Assembly: GCA_963693365.1 (NCBI GenBank)
Contig: CAVNZM010000003.1
Location: 8,060,001-8,124,000 of the forward strand
Length of the DNA: 64,000 bases
Reading direction: 5' to 3'
Source: Amoebidium appalachense
Taxonomy: Eukaryota; Ichthyosporea
In this document: positions 10,961 through 43,043 of the stretch, one piece after another
How positions within the stretch are numbered: position 1 is the first letter of the stretch
Layout of the letters: each line of letters starts with the position of its first letter
Notes under the pieces: generated by a model
Told to the model about the DNA's origin: nothing
The model's input: only the letters and a program-made list of their open reading frames with translations
Database searches by the model: none
Translations under genes and position numbers: made by a program

Positions 10961-11153
10961 GGGGAACCCCAACTAATTGATTTCTCTTAGTCTTTATGGT
11001 GTCTCGTAGAGAAAGTACATCCTGATATATAGTCATCACCCGACATCTATGTAAGTGATCATGATATACCGCTGAGGGGATATTCCGAGCAAAACCTCCC
11101 CCCATACCTAAGACTGGTCTCTCTTTGCCTCGAGTAAACAGCGTAAACCCCCA
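10031..11153 (+). mobile_element. LINE 3' fragment, copy 2
   Basis: Near-identical to copy 1 from GTAACGCTCTCG at 10031 to GTAAACCCC at about 11153, including the Cys/His-coding region, a longer (CA)n (10822-10894), the A tract (10929-10959) and the shared post-A sequence. No clear flanking direct repeat was found. Copies 1 and 2 differ by scattered substitutions and a few indels, so they separated recently. Confidence 0.75.
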
Positions 11154-11400
11154 CATATATATGGTCACGGCCGGTCCGTGGCGCCGGCCACATGCTGGTA
11201 AAGGAAATAGATCTAGATCCACCACTATGTACCAATCAAATCATTTCTAGCTAGAATCTAAACGTGGCGACATGTTGTGCAATTTGACCGATAAAGTGTC
11301 ATGTGCACACGGAAACATGAAGATAGAACACAACACAAGCAGAAAAACACTAAGGAAACCAGCACTTCAAAGTTCTTGTGATCGTACGTCGTGCCGTATA
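11154..11400. other. Unique spacer, nothing recognised
   Basis: No coding or RNA signal seen between LINE copy 2 and the GT microsatellite. Confidence 0.4.
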
Positions 11401-11478
11401 ACAAGTGTGTGTGCTTGTGTGCGCACGCGGGCGTGTGTGTGCGTGCGTGTGCGTATGTGTGTGCGTGTGTGTATGTGC

Positions 11479-11509
<31 letters not shown>

Positions 11510-11636
11510 TGCGTGCCGTGGCCAGTGTATGTACATGTGTCTGTGTACGGGGTGAATGTGTACGGGGTGAATGTGTGTGTGTGTGTGCGTGCGTGCTTGT
11601 GTGTTTGTGTGTGTGTGTGTGTGTGTGTATGTGTGC

Positions 11637-11714
<78 letters not shown>

Positions 11715-11734
11715 TGTGTGTGTGTGTGTGTGTG

Positions 11735-11804
<70 letters not shown>

Positions 11805-11824
11805 GTGTGTGTGTGTGTGGGTGG

Positions 11825-11891
<67 letters not shown>

Positions 11892-11943
11892 GTGTGTGTG
11901 TGTGTGTGTGGATGTGTGTGTGTGAGTGTGTGTGTGTGTGTGA

Positions 11944-11987
<44 letters not shown>

Positions 11988-11990
11988 TTT
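11401..11990. repeat. (GT)n microsatellite, about 590 bp
   Basis: Near-continuous GT repeats with GC and GGT interruptions, including three related blocks ending TGTGTACGGTGTG (near 11635, 11800 and 11890). Open frames on both strands (CVCV, HTHT) are repeat translations. Confidence 0.95.
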
Positions 11991-12780
11991 GTATAAGCGA
12001 GCGTTTCTGCGTGTGTACACGTGCGTGTATGCACGTGTGCATGTGTGTGTGCCAGCTAGCTACTGTGTGTGCCGATGTGCCATGGTGTGTGTGTCTGCGT
12101 GTGCCACTGCATGTGCACTGGTGTGTGTGTGTGTGTGTGTGGTGTGTGCCAGTGTGTTTGTGTGTAACCGTGTGTGTGTCCGCCTGCCATGGGTTTTTGC
12201 AACAATCCGATATATATAGGTGCGGATCGTGGGGATTAGATCACATTCACAGATGTATTTTTCGCTTTTTGTGGGGGGAAAATGCACCATATCCTAAAAA
12301 CTAGTATATATATCCTGCTGCTGTGCATATGATACCATTAGGCACCAAAATACACGTCAGCACAGCTGCACATTTGCATACCATTCTCCAATATCATAAT
12401 ATTATACTGTTAAGCTAGGCATCAAACATACAGTTCTAATGTGTGGTTGTATTGTTTTTGGGCCAAATCTCATAAAAAGGCGTACATGTGATATATCCCA
12501 CACACATTTCTATGTACATACACACAGACTGCGCTACTGTGGTTGTTCTTCATGTACCAAACCATAATGGATTTGGGCCAAAAAGTTACACTTTCCAGTC
12601 CAAGCTTGTTGAGTAAGACATGTGAGTAACGTCCATTCTAGTAAAATTTTTAAACACCAAGTCGAATAAAACACATGCACACACGCACCTAACGTGCACA
12701 CGTGATCACACGTAATGCACTACCATTCATTCGATTCCATTCGCATAATCAAACCAAACATCATATCCCTCACCACACTG
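11991..12780. other. Unique region downstream of the PLP-fold gene
   Basis: TG-rich to about 12190, then AT-rich unique sequence. It lies 3' of the minus-strand gene that ends at 12878. No gene is seen. Poly(C) occupies 12787-12830. Confidence 0.5.
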
Positions 12781-12786
12781 CCAGCC

Positions 12787-12830
<44 letters not shown>

Positions 12831-12877
12831 ACCCACCACCACCCACCCACCCACCCACCCACCCAACCACTCCGCTC

Positions 12878-21338
<8,461 letters not shown>

Positions 21339-23786
21339 TGTGGAAGGAGCACCCTGGCTGGGTTTATGTTTTCAGCGTAAACTCTACGCTTGTCCGTACG
21401 TATGTGCAATTCCTTCTCCTACTGTTACGTTGTCGTCAAAGCGAAAAACATGTGCCAAGCACAGTGCGATGTGCCCAAAAATATCAGCCATGAGCCCATG
21501 CGAAGCGTTTTGATGCAGTAAAAGTTCACCCCTGCTCATGGACAAAGAACCTGGTATACATTTAGCAGCCAGAAATAACAATCGAAATGACTGCACCTAC
21601 GTACAGGAACCCTTCAACCCACAAACACTGACGACGCTTCTCTACGTTATTGATGGAATTCTCTTTTACACGCATGCCACGCCCAGCTGACACACGCACC
21701 TGAAAATTTGAGACTTAAATGAAATTCTTCAATTACGTAATAACTTAAACTTTATAATGTAGCCATGTAAAGCATGTGACGCTATATGTTAATGGGACAC
21801 GGAGCCTCGACAGGCGCATGTAACATGAAAATTCTCACCTTTTTATGTACAAGAGCAGGTTTCAGTTCTAAGTCTGTAACAACTGCCCCTTGACTATCCA
21901 AAGGAATTTTTGGGATATTGGGGTGATCAATCACAAAACGCCCCACCACCAAGAGTTTTGGAGGATGCTATGTACGAATCGGCGGTCTGTCGGCCACTGG
22001 CACACCGCCTCTGCCACTGGGCCATTCCTCTCATTACGCAGAGCAATAAACAAAGCCATTTACACTGAACGGTGTGTGCAATATATAATACTGTGGATAC
22101 TTCTTTTGGTCACTGCTTAATGCATATCTATGATGCCTTTTCTGCCTCTTTTTGATCCTTTGGATTGGCCACCCCACGGAATGATTTAAATCTTAATCAT
22201 GGCCGATCGCGATTTGTCAGAAAAGAAACATAAACTTTAACACTTTTGAAATAGAATCTCACTTCAATATATAATTATTAAGTATGTACAAATAGAAAAA
22301 CTTAGTGTTTCTGTGCTCTAATAATCGTGTATTAAAATAAAGAACTGCAGCCAGGAACAATCTTGAATAAAAATTTGGTTTATGGTGATTTATTACCACT
22401 CCCTTTTATCACACTGGAATGTAAAATGCGCCAATGGAGATGCAGCAGCCAGGGCTTGAAATCACTTGTCCGGAATCGCTCATGTGATCACGTTCCGGTC
22501 CCCGGCTGTTGGCGGTCACCTGTGTATAGGACGAGATAGTAATGGCTAATGCTACGACAATTGGCCATGACGGGCGAAGCCTTTGTGTGTGCACATGCAA
22601 AAATACTTATGTAACATTAAAGGAAAAAAGAGAGACAAGCTGTACACGCGTCTCGCAGAATACGTCCGGTTCAGATTTCATACCATCCTGCCGCGGCAGG
22701 GTTCGAATTTGGTTTCAAGGGCGTCGTATGTACGTATACCACGACACTGAACACTGCGACCTCATTACAAGAAAGCAATTGAAAGCTATTTGTTAGTAAT
22801 GGATAATGGAAAAAAAGAGCCTGTGTACAGGAAATGCGACGCGATGGTTACGCATGGTATTCTAAAAAAAAATCAAATTCGATAGCCTTTTAGGTACGAT
22901 CAAAAATTACGAACGCTGATATTTTGGAAGGACAGGTGACGTCATGTTGATCTTGACGGGACTATGGGTTACGCAAGATTGAGTCAACAGTGTGAGTAGA
23001 CCATTTTTTTTGGCAAAAGTTTTGTGAATTCCACGCCACCTGGAGGGACCCGGACCGCCCTGTATAAAAAGGCCCTTGCGCAAGTGTGATGACGTCAGGG
23101 GCCGCCGGAAACTGACCAGGAAGGGGCTTCGCCCAATGAAACACTGGTTACTTTTGATAATGGGCCAGTGGACGAACCGTCCCAAATGGGCATTGTTGTA
23201 CATGTGCTGATAATATCAGCTTTACTTTTTTAATCAAAATTGATATTGCGCACCAGTAGAGCGAAGCCCCGTTTCGTTTGCTCATGAGCGCGGCTGCAGA
23301 CCGTGCCGTAGATCTGTAGATCATGATCACGTCCCCAAACCATCTATTTATTTATCACAGCCTGATACAATTTGAGTGCACATGTGGACCCCAGTACGTA
23401 CTGGGCTAGCTACTACTACATGAACACATGTAAAAAGGAACCTCAGCCTCTCGGCTAGGTCGACATGGGGCAGAGCACACTCAGACTCACACATGTACAT
23501 ACACATACGGCCACATGTCACGCACACCAGACTGGCACCGTAACAAGAACACACAGGTGCACCCGCTCACGCCTACCACCTACTGAGGCGGTGTCTCGTT
23601 TCCGCAACACGTCAGTACGTGTTAGCGCTCACGCCCACACCATGAGTCACTGAGGCTGTCACAGTTGACTCACTGTTTTCATGACGAGAAGTGTGTCTAC
23701 ACGCGGCACACACACACGCACATATGTGCACGTGGCACTTCACAGCCGGAGACGCGCACCGCGTGTACACGGCACCGGGCGTGACT
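21339..23786. other. 2.4-kb unique region upstream of the PLP-fold gene, no gene supported
   Basis: The part next to 21338 should hold the promoter and 5' UTR of the minus-strand PLP-fold gene. The rest is low in repeats and contains only short frames without family resemblance. The one notable island is the TATA and palindrome cluster at 22937-23097, listed separately. Confidence 0.5.
22937..23097 (+). promoter_or_regulatory. Promoter-like cluster: TATA box, C/EBP-type and two CRE-type palindromes
   Basis: TGACGTCA occurs at 22937-22944 and 23090-23097. Between them lie TATAAAAA at 23063-23070 and TTGCGCAA at 23076-23083. These match bZIP (CRE and C/EBP) and TATA consensus sites. No open reading frame starts nearby on the plus strand, so any transcript would be non-coding or have a distant first coding exon. 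Confidence 0.3.
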
Positions 23787-23837
<51 letters not shown>

Positions 23838-23861
23838 CCGCACACGGCACCGGGCGTGACT

Positions 23862-23940
<79 letters not shown>

Positions 23941-24006
23941 AGTGTCACACACACACACGCACACACACACACGCACACACACGCACACACTGACACCGTG
24001 ACACGT

Positions 24007-24045
<39 letters not shown>

Positions 24046-24068
24046 CACGCACACACACACACACACAC
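23787..24068. repeat. (CA)n microsatellite with a repeated unit
   Basis: (CA)n blocks separated by a duplicated GGCACCGGGCGTGACTGA segment (about 23770-23788 and 23845-23863). Confidence 0.9.
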
Positions 24069-24161
24069 ATCATTAGTACACACAAACACAAGCCTTACAC
24101 ACTCACACGCTGAAAAAAAACTTCGAAAAAAAACCAACAAAAAAAACATACACAAAAGCTA

Positions 24162-24203
24162 CTTTGGTGATACCCAGTTTTCTTTTCTCTTCTCTCACGC
24201 GAA

Positions 24204-24246
<43 letters not shown>

Positions 24247-24476
24247 CTTCTTCTCTTCTTTTACTCTACGTCGTATAAGAAGAGGAGAAGCACCCCCCCC
24301 CCCCCCCACCTCTCATCTAGAGTAAATGTCGTATAAGAAGAGGAGAAGCACCCCCCCCCCCCCCACCTCCCTAGATGAGAAAAGAAAACTGGGTACCACC
24401 AAAGGGGCTGGGGCCAAAAAGAAGAGGAGCTGCCCCCCCAGAGATGAGAGAAAATTTTTTCTGGGTACCACCAAAA
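24162..24476. mobile_element. Small TA-flanked inverted-repeat element (MITE-like), 315 bp
   Basis: The left end CTTTGGTGATACCCAG at 24162 and the right end CTGGGTACCACCAAAA at 24476 are inverted repeats with two mismatches, and both are flanked by TA. That is the Tc1/mariner target pattern. Inside are poly(G) (24205-24246), an inverted pair around CTTCTTCTCTTCTT and AAGAAGAGGAGAAGC, a direct repeat of GTCGTATAAGAAGAGGAGAA with a C tract, and an extra internal copy of the terminal sequence near 24388. No coding capacity, so non-autonomous if mobile. Confidence 0.5.
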
Positions 24477-24844
24477 TAGTGTGTGTTGAAAAGGGTTTGT
24501 TGCTCTTACTTACCGTTAGAACACTCTGATGGTAGGCGGGAGGGGGAAGTGCTTGCAACGTTCCCCCACTTAGATCTTTTGTCCAGCACGAAATGCCGTC
24601 CCAAAAAACAGATGAAAATGCAACCAGGCGTGGATACATACAAAGTGGGGAAATAACATTCACAAGATGCATGTTAAGGCTCTCGCTCATGTTAGAAACT
24701 ACATGTCAAAGGTAGCAAGGCTTGGCAAAGGAACATACAAAAAATAAGTGCTGGTCGCAAGGCAACAACTCGTAAAGGTTGCTTCCGGGCGAGCGGGTGC
24801 ATGCTGCCCGAAACGAAATCGCAAAGAATGCGTATGGCGCAACT

Positions 24845-24921
24845 ATGAGTGACCAACGTGAACAGAACGGCGCCGGCGGCCGCGTGATCCCGATGAGCAC
24901 CAAATACCTGAAAAAAGTGAG
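24845..24921 (+). CDS. Candidate first coding exon (25 codons), gene not resolved
   Basis: ATG at 24845 opens a GC-rich frame, MSDQREQNGAGGRVIPMSTK and six more residues, followed by a good donor (GTG AG, then GTATGT) in phase 2. An open frame without ATG continues a little upstream. Composition is unlike the repeat DNA around it. No matching downstream exon was found before 26.8 kb, so this could also be a short-lived or chance frame. Confidence 0.3.
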
Positions 24922-24955
24922 GTATGTGTGTGTGTGTGTGTGTTTGTGTGTGTTA

Positions 24956-24986
<31 letters not shown>

Positions 24987-25522
24987 TGTTGTTATGTCTG
25001 CGCACGCTTGTGTACACGTGTTGCCGTGCTTGTGTGTGTGTGTGCGTGCGTGCGTGTGTGTGTGTGTGTGTGCGTGCCAGTGTGTGTGTGTATGTAGTAT
25101 GTATGTGTGTGTGTGTGTGTGTGTGTGCATGTGTGTGTGTGTGTGTGTAGAGTGCGCGTGCACGTGTTGTGCCAGTGCGCGCACGTGTGTGAGCCACTGT
25201 GACTGTGCACTGTACATGTGTTGTGTGTACCATGGTGGTGCGCTCATGCGCGCGCCATAAGTTGGAAACCAAGAAATAACATGTTGGCATAGTATTTGAA
25301 GCGCGGCATTAGCCTATAGGCCTGACGCTGTCACACGGTGACCAGCAGGCTGCATGCAGCTAACAGCCTGATATGATGATGCTTTCCGTATACAACAGAA
25401 GACGATACGGAAGTGTTACCCATATAAATTTATGTCACAATAAATTCTTATGATGATTACAGAAAACTGTTCATGTGTGCCTGTGGTGAAGTGGATTTGT
25501 GTGTGTGTGTGGGGCGGGGGGT

Positions 25523-25559
<37 letters not shown>

Positions 25560-25701
25560 GGGGGGGGAGGGGGTGGAGGATTCATGCTGGTGTAAGAGGG
25601 TTGAAACTGTGAGCTTCGTGGGCATCGAGAGACAAAATACATCACTGTTACAAAAATTTGGAGGATTTTTTTTTCTTTTTTTTTTTTTTATGTGAGGGGG
25701 C

Positions 25702-25740
<39 letters not shown>
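24922..25740. repeat. (GT)n followed by G tracts
   Basis: (GT)n at 24927-25148, unique TG-rich sequence to about 25260, unique DNA without an exon to 25490, then G tracts 25525-25560 and 25706-25745. Confidence 0.8.
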
Positions 25741-25746
<6 letters not shown>

Positions 25747-25822
25747 GAATGCGCCATGTGTGGAATACTAAGTACAGATTTGAAAAGGACAACACAATGC
25801 AGAGTGCAAACCACACCTAAAG
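25740..25822 (-). repeat. Intronic repeat family A copy (minus)
   Basis: Read on the minus strand it goes from GGTTTGCACTCTGCATTGTG through TTGTCC and TGTACTTAGTATTC into a C tract, matching the family consensus with several changes. It lies 3' of the minus-strand gene at 26879-28252; whether it is in an intron or UTR is unknown. Confidence 0.55.
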
Positions 25823-25987
25823 AATATGGATCCGGAGGAAAGGAAGGGGGTGGAGAGAAGGGGAAGAGAGGGGTATAAGTCAGAGGGTCGGAATTGGGGC
25901 AGCGAAGACATCAACAGAAAAAACACAAAATGCCCCCCCAAAAAAATTTATGGTGGGGGGGTGGGGGGTTGGGGGTGGGGGGTGGGG

Positions 25988-26062
25988 GGGGGATAAGAAT
26001 ACGAAGTACACATTCATAACCGGCAGCACAAGGCAGAGTGCAAACCACACCGGTGTGTGTGT
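25988..26062 (-). repeat. Intronic repeat family A copy (minus)
   Basis: Minus-strand reading: GTGGTTTGCACTCTGCC, then CCGGTTATGAATGTGTACTT and CGTATTCTTATCC, into a C tract. It is close to the consensus core. It is the second copy in about 330 bp, same orientation. Confidence 0.65.
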
Positions 26063-26069
26063 GCGTGTG

Positions 26070-26074
26070 TTTGG

Positions 26075-26111
<37 letters not shown>

Positions 26112-26561
26112 TTGTCTTTACCATTCATGGCGCCTCTAGCAGGAGCATATTATACACTTGCACGCCCGCATCTTTACTTCGCAAAAACGTTTAGAAAATT
26201 GAGATGCTAGAAAATCGAGACGATAAAACCTACTTTCTTAAAGCCAAGTTATTGTTTTACAGCTCCAAAGACGGTGATCAATTTCTTTTTTAAAGAATTT
26301 CCTAGCCCCCTCTTGTTTTAGACTTTATACACAATCATGATGTGCTTAAAAAATTTGCAAAGATGTGTGTCTGCAGTTATAAAACTGTGAACGCAACACA
26401 CTGTGTGTGTGGGTGTATGATGTGGAATCTGGTTCCTGTATGTAAAACTAATACATGTACTAGAGCTAGTTAAAGGTATTCAACACAGCCGTTTTCCAGG
26501 GCTGAGATGTGCGCCTCTCTTTGTGTGTGTATTTACATATGTGTGTGTGCTTGTGTGTGCT

Positions 26562-26619
<58 letters not shown>

Positions 26620-26878
26620 GGCGCCAATGCGTGCGCGCACATGTGTGTGTGAGTCATGTGACTGCATGCACACGCACATGTTTGCTCATGTTACATATTG
26701 TTCATGCCTAATCTTCGGTGCTTGCCTGCTGGTGTAAACTATACTACCACAAGCAAACCCGCTCACATTCTCTAACTCGGGTCTTCCTAAGTCTACGTTT
26801 TCACGACCACCCTCTTAATCAATTTGTTACAATCAAAAGCCAACACATTGCACGCGCATCACGCAACCAATCACACGC
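26070..26878. other. G tract, unique DNA and (GT)n; no gene seen
   Basis: Poly(G) 26072-26109, AT-rich unique DNA, then (GT)n 26523-26618. This is the region 3' of the minus-strand gene at 26879. Confidence 0.6.
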
Positions 26879-28252
26879 TCATATGGTATCTAGCACACTC
26901 CACAGCACATTCTTACACTTGTCTCTGATGTCAGCGAGCAACGACTCCCTCTCCTCCCCCTTCAAAAGAAACAGCGGGTAGTTATCAACCAACCTCTCAT
27001 CCTTGTGGCGTTGAGAGAGCAACCTTCTAAACTCTCGCAATTTCAAGTTTTCGATGGTGTTCACAAGAGGCTGTTTCTCACGCCGAAAGTCGATGCGTAT
27101 GATCTCATACGGTTTGATATGGCTGTTGTGACTATATACCACCGGGCCAAGCCAACTATCGCTACTCCCCGCACTCGAATCTCCCGAATATTTCGTTCTC
27201 GAAAATAGATTGCGACTTGGTGATGGATGGAGGTGACGTGGGCTCACCAGGGGCTCCCTATGGGGGTTTGTGCTGGCACGCATACGCCTAAAACTTCTCT
27301 TTAACCCACCGCTAAAAATAGGACTACTGTCAGCACTTCGAATCATTTTTGACGGCTCATGGCTGGCACTATCGAAGCTGCTGCTGCTACACGGACTACC
27401 GATCAAATGCTGTGCAAGAGGTGAATTTGGTGCATGGGGTAAAGAACCCCCTCCCTCCTTTGGCCGTAGTTGGTGAAATTTCTCTTGCATCCACCCAGGA
27501 AGGCGCTTCTGTAGCTCAACATGACCCCGGTGTTCTTTAACATGCTGCATCTCCGCTTCGTCAAGACTTTGCTCACGGGTCCGCGATGATGGATTCTGGG
27601 GTCTGCTGTGGGAGGGTGACCCCATGGGGCTCATGGTAGGACTTGGGAATGGTGAGCCCTCCCCATCGTCGGTTTCGCAGCCCGAAACATCACTTGCACT
27701 GTAACCACCGCATAGATGGGCCTGAAGATGCTGGACGGAGGTACCGGATGGAGAAATCCTGTTCTTTCGAGATGGCGATTTCCGGGAAAAAATACGCGGG
27801 GAAACCTCTGCAAGCACGTCCACGAGGCTCCTTTTTCGTTTTAAAGTGGGTGCCTGTAAAGCGGAGAGCGGAGAGGTCCTTACGGTTTTCGAGCCCCGGC
27901 TAGACCCAATCTCCGGAGAACCGAGTGTATTACTAACCGTATGTCTAGGTGCGCAGTGATTTTCAGCGGATGCAGTTGTGATTACGGTGGGCCTTTGCGT
28001 AACTGTGCGTGTTGTGTCTGCTGTGACAACTAAAGCAGGAACAGAGTGAGCATGGGCTACTAGTTGCACCTCGGTGGGATGGGCGGGGGGGTAACCCCGC
28101 TGGAGTGTCTGCGCCATATATAGAAACTGAACTTGAAAGCCTAAAGGCCCGGCAGATAACTGATGGGGATGAAGAATGGATGTCAAGAAAAACACAACTG
28201 GAAAACGGCTGTATAGTTCAACTACAGCATATGGTGTGCAGTTGTCGTGCAC
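26879..28252 (-). CDS. Disordered basic Ser/Pro-rich protein, function unknown (412-457 aa)
   Basis: A single long minus-strand frame ending at TGA 26879. The first ATG is at 28252, but residues 1-45 look unlike the rest and a pyrimidine-AG site lies inside them, so ATG 28117 (MAQTLQRGYPPAHPTEVQ) is a good alternative start giving 412 aa. The middle is rich in Ser, Pro and Arg with many SP dipeptides (SPRIFSRKSPSRKNRISPSG; PSPTMSPMGSPSHSRPQNPS), typical of kinase-targeted disordered regions. The last 100 residues are ordered and charged: IKPYEIIRIDFRREKQPLV, LKLREFRRLLSQRHKDERL, LLADIRDKCKNVLWSVLDTI, probably helical. I do not recognise a family. Codon use and the lack of simple repeats over 1.3 kb favour a real gene. 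Confidence 0.7.
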   Translation of the reverse strand: MHDNCTPYAVVELYSRFPVVFFLTSILHPHQLSAGPLGFQVQFLYMAQTLQRGYPPAHPTEVQLVAHAHSVPALVVTADTTRTVTQRPTVITTASAENHCAPRHTVSNTLGSPEIGSSRGSKTVRTSPLSALQAPTLKRKRSLVDVLAEVSPRIFSRKSPSRKNRISPSGTSVQHLQAHLCGGYSASDVSGCETDDGEGSPFPSPTMSPMGSPSHSRPQNPSSRTREQSLDEAEMQHVKEHRGHVELQKRLPGWMQEKFHQLRPKEGGGSLPHAPNSPLAQHLIGSPCSSSSFDSASHEPSKMIRSADSSPIFSGGLKRSFRRMRASTNPHREPLVSPRHLHPSPSRNLFSRTKYSGDSSAGSSDSWLGPVVYSHNSHIKPYEIIRIDFRREKQPLVNTIENLKLREFRRLLSQRHKDERLVDNYPLFLLKGEERESLLADIRDKCKNVLWSVLDTI

Positions 28253-29388
28253 AAAAGTAAGAGTACTGTATGGAAGTTAGAGACTGCTCAGAGACAGGAC
28301 AGGAACAAGTGCAACACCATTTGTCTTATAGCGAGTGAGAGTGAGGAAAAGAATACAATATAGCACAGTTGTGTGTATATGGACTTTTGGCAACACCGTG
28401 AAGGTTGTTTTATGCCTCTGGCCCCTTTTTAGCAGACGGGAGCCCCGCATTCGGCTGCCAGTATCTTACTGTATCAGTTTCGGAAATCTGTTTCAATGAT
28501 CAGTTTACGTGGGTTGAGACGTGAAGTAACGAAGACCTGAAGACCTCATTAGAGGCACACAGTACTCGATAATAAACTTCAGTGTTTCCTTGTTACTGTC
28601 ATGTGGTAGGCCGTGTTTTGTGTCTGTGACAACATTTGAAAAGACACTTATATTTATCAATGCATGGCTTCAAGCTAGTTACCCCTGTAGAAAACTTAAC
28701 ATAAAGTAGTAACTTCATACTATTTAATAATATTTGCATATACGCCTCCCTCAAAGGGGTCAATGTTGATACAAATGTATTGTTCGTTACTGAAAGAATC
28801 CACATGACAATATCGAAACGAGGTTCTATCAACGAGTCAAACTGTGACACTGAGGAATGCATGGGTCCCATTCCATGCATACCAGGCTAAATTTTATCCT
28901 GTAACCGCATCTTGCGCAAGTGTTGCACAAAATAATGGGCGCAGTCTTTGCTCTGCTCTTCGGCACTCTGTCAGTCTGTTCAGAGCGCCGTGCTGTATAT
29001 ACAACCGTACGCGTACATGTTACAGCACATTCCCTCACGTATGGTCTGTCTGGGCCAACTCCGGGTCGTCGTTTCTACAAAACGTTACACGGGCATCTTC
29101 AACATTCTGAGAGTTGAAAATATACTCCAAACTTCTACGTTAGATACGCTGGTATACCTTATACAATAGCAACAGGCTTCTGCTGGCGTTCTATAGGAAC
29201 ACAAATACAAAGCATAGAGTAGATCCAGCACCTATAGACGGTTAGGTTTATGCCCCACATCGGCAGCCACCAATCACGTGGACACTTTGAACGACTGCCT
29301 AACTGAAAAATATCATCATAGTTGCACGGCATATTCACATCTTGATGGAGCATACATAGACTGCTGGTGAAAGGCTAGAGATCTCACT
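28253..29388. other. Unique region upstream of the 26.9-28.3 kb gene
   Basis: No gene is supported. A C/EBP-like palindrome TTGCGCAA followed by GTGTTGC lies near 28912. The part next to 28252 should carry the promoter of the minus-strand gene. Confidence 0.45.
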
Positions 29389-29447
29389 ATGGCGATGTCA
29401 AGGAGTCGTACAAACAGCCAGGCAAACACACCAGACACTTTCAAAGG
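29389..29447 (+). CDS. Candidate first coding exon (about 20 codons), gene not resolved
   Basis: ATG at 29389 encodes MAMSRSRTNSQANTPDTFK, then a donor AAAG-GTAGAAG in phase 1 just before the (TC)n array. It lies upstream of the kinase gene, but its phase does not fit the kinase acceptor near 31605 (phase 0) without an unseen intermediate exon. It may be the 5' end of that gene or a chance frame. Confidence 0.25.
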
Positions 29448-29456
29448 TAGAAGATC

Positions 29457-30260
<804 letters not shown>

Positions 30261-30284
30261 ACCTTTTCTCCCTCGCTCCCTCAC

Positions 30285-30303
30285 ACGCTCACACACACAC
30301 GCA

Positions 30304-30386
<83 letters not shown>
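30285..30386. repeat. (CA)n microsatellite
   Basis: Almost perfect CA dinucleotides directly downstream of the TC array. Confidence 0.95.
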
Positions 30387-30387
<1 letters not shown>

Positions 30388-31559
30388 CCGACATTCTCTT
30401 TCTCTGCTACACCGTGTTGCACGTGCACACACGCACACATACACCCAACTTATACACTTTCACTTGCACACCTGCACACAAAGCCATAGACATGCGCCTC
30501 CACGAACAGAACCACTTATACACAAGTGTGTGCACTCAAGCGCATTCTGCCTGTACATATATGGCACGAATGCACCTGCTTACAGGCGCACACATACATC
30601 CAACAAGCACACAAGCATAAACACACTCTTCTAAAAACATTCACACGCACCCTCCTTCCTTCATCCCACCATGGACGTCCCTGATTCATAAGTGCACAAG
30701 CAGGTAAAATGAGTGTCGGGAAGGTGCATGCAACCAGTTAATAAAAAACACCGCCATAGCGCCTTGCAAGAACTAGCAGAAACATGATACTTCCGCTGAA
30801 TATCATAATCATGGTCTCGTTGTTGTGCATATCATCACCAGCACAAAATTCCCTTCGTGTTATATTTATGTTTTTATGATAATCAGAGGGATGGATGAAA
30901 CTGACTTCACCTCTTGATGGCGTCGCAAGGCCCGTGCCCCCTCTCGCTAGGGTATGCTGCCTCCCCCCCCCCCCCCCCCTCTGGCGCCAAAGACACGCGC
31001 ATGCGGGCATGCACCCACAGGCGCCTGCACACACACGCGTGCGCATGCATGCATGCACAGTCATGCACGCACACACACACACACACATGCGTATATCCTC
31101 ACAAACACGTGAACATACAAAAGGAGGAAGAAGCAGCACACGGAGAGCGAGTGCGGGAGAGGATGGGGGGGGGGGGGGGGGAGGGGGGGGGGTTGTAGGT
31201 GGTGGTGGTGGTGGTGGTAGGGCGAGGAGGAGGAGGGGCTAGACAGAGAATGAGAGAGCAGGAGCAGACACACACACACACACGTATACAACACTTACTT
31301 AGTATCCCCCTCAGGCTGTATTTTTCTTTTCTCTTATTTGACCGAGAGGTTCTCACGTAAGCAGCTCTACATGAATTCCTGATAACGGATAAACCATTCT
31401 GAAATGTGGCTTGGTTCTCTTTCCCCCCCTTCCTTTTTCTTCACTTTTTGCCTAATGTCATTTGGATGCTTTTGCATTTGGGGAGGGGGCAAAAAAAAAA
31501 TAAAAAAATCTACCCTCTAACTTTTGATCACGTTGTTATAAAACGTAAATTATCAGGGT
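30387..31559. other. Region upstream of the kinase, no exon confirmed
   Basis: CA-rich degenerate sequence to about 30640, unique DNA, a C tract (30965-30979), a G tract (31166-31190) and (GGT)n. A missing 5' exon of the kinase could lie here or upstream, but none can be supported. Confidence 0.4.
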
Positions 31560-42330
<10,771 letters not shown>

Positions 42331-42429
42331 TTGGTCCAACGGATGTGCTGGAATGCAGTCAAAATGGATTCCCTGGCTGAGCCCTGCTATCCTCTCTTTT
42401 CCCCCTCCCTCCCCCCCCGGCTCTCCCCT

Positions 42430-42502
<73 letters not shown>

Positions 42503-42777
42503 GTTTGCTGTCTCTCGACCACAAACACATGTGTACCGTGTGTGTGTTTATATGCACAAAATAAACCATGGTCAGTGATCAAAGCTTATTAAAGGTTCTT
42601 TTGTGAATGTGTTCCACCGAAAAATGTTGTTCTTTCCTATTAAATATTAGGTATATGGCTTTTCCAGGCTGTGCTAATAAGTCATTTTGACGCGAATGAA
42701 ATGCCGGCTCACACACAACTCGAGCAACCGGGCTCTTCAACTTTTTTCTCTCTTTTTTTTAATTATTTTTTTTTTCC

Positions 42778-42815
<38 letters not shown>

Positions 42816-42994
42816 TCTAGAACGAACGGTTGTTCACCAACTCAGGCAGGAGTATGAAGTTACATGGCGACACAAACTTGTACATAATTCTTGTTTACCC
42901 ACGTAACTGTTCAAAACGAATGGGCAGGTCTGTTTCTACTAATGGTCAACAGTGGTGTGCATAGTTAATTACTAATTGACTTTGCACAAACATG

Positions 42995-43043
<49 letters not shown>

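Noticed and set aside
22640-22740. GGTTCGAA motif reminiscent of a tRNA B box
   Set aside because: No matching A box, acceptor stem or cloverleaf could be drawn around it.
42998-43040. (TA)n as a TATA-type promoter
   Set aside because: A plain dinucleotide repeat between two convergent gene ends with no coding sequence downstream.
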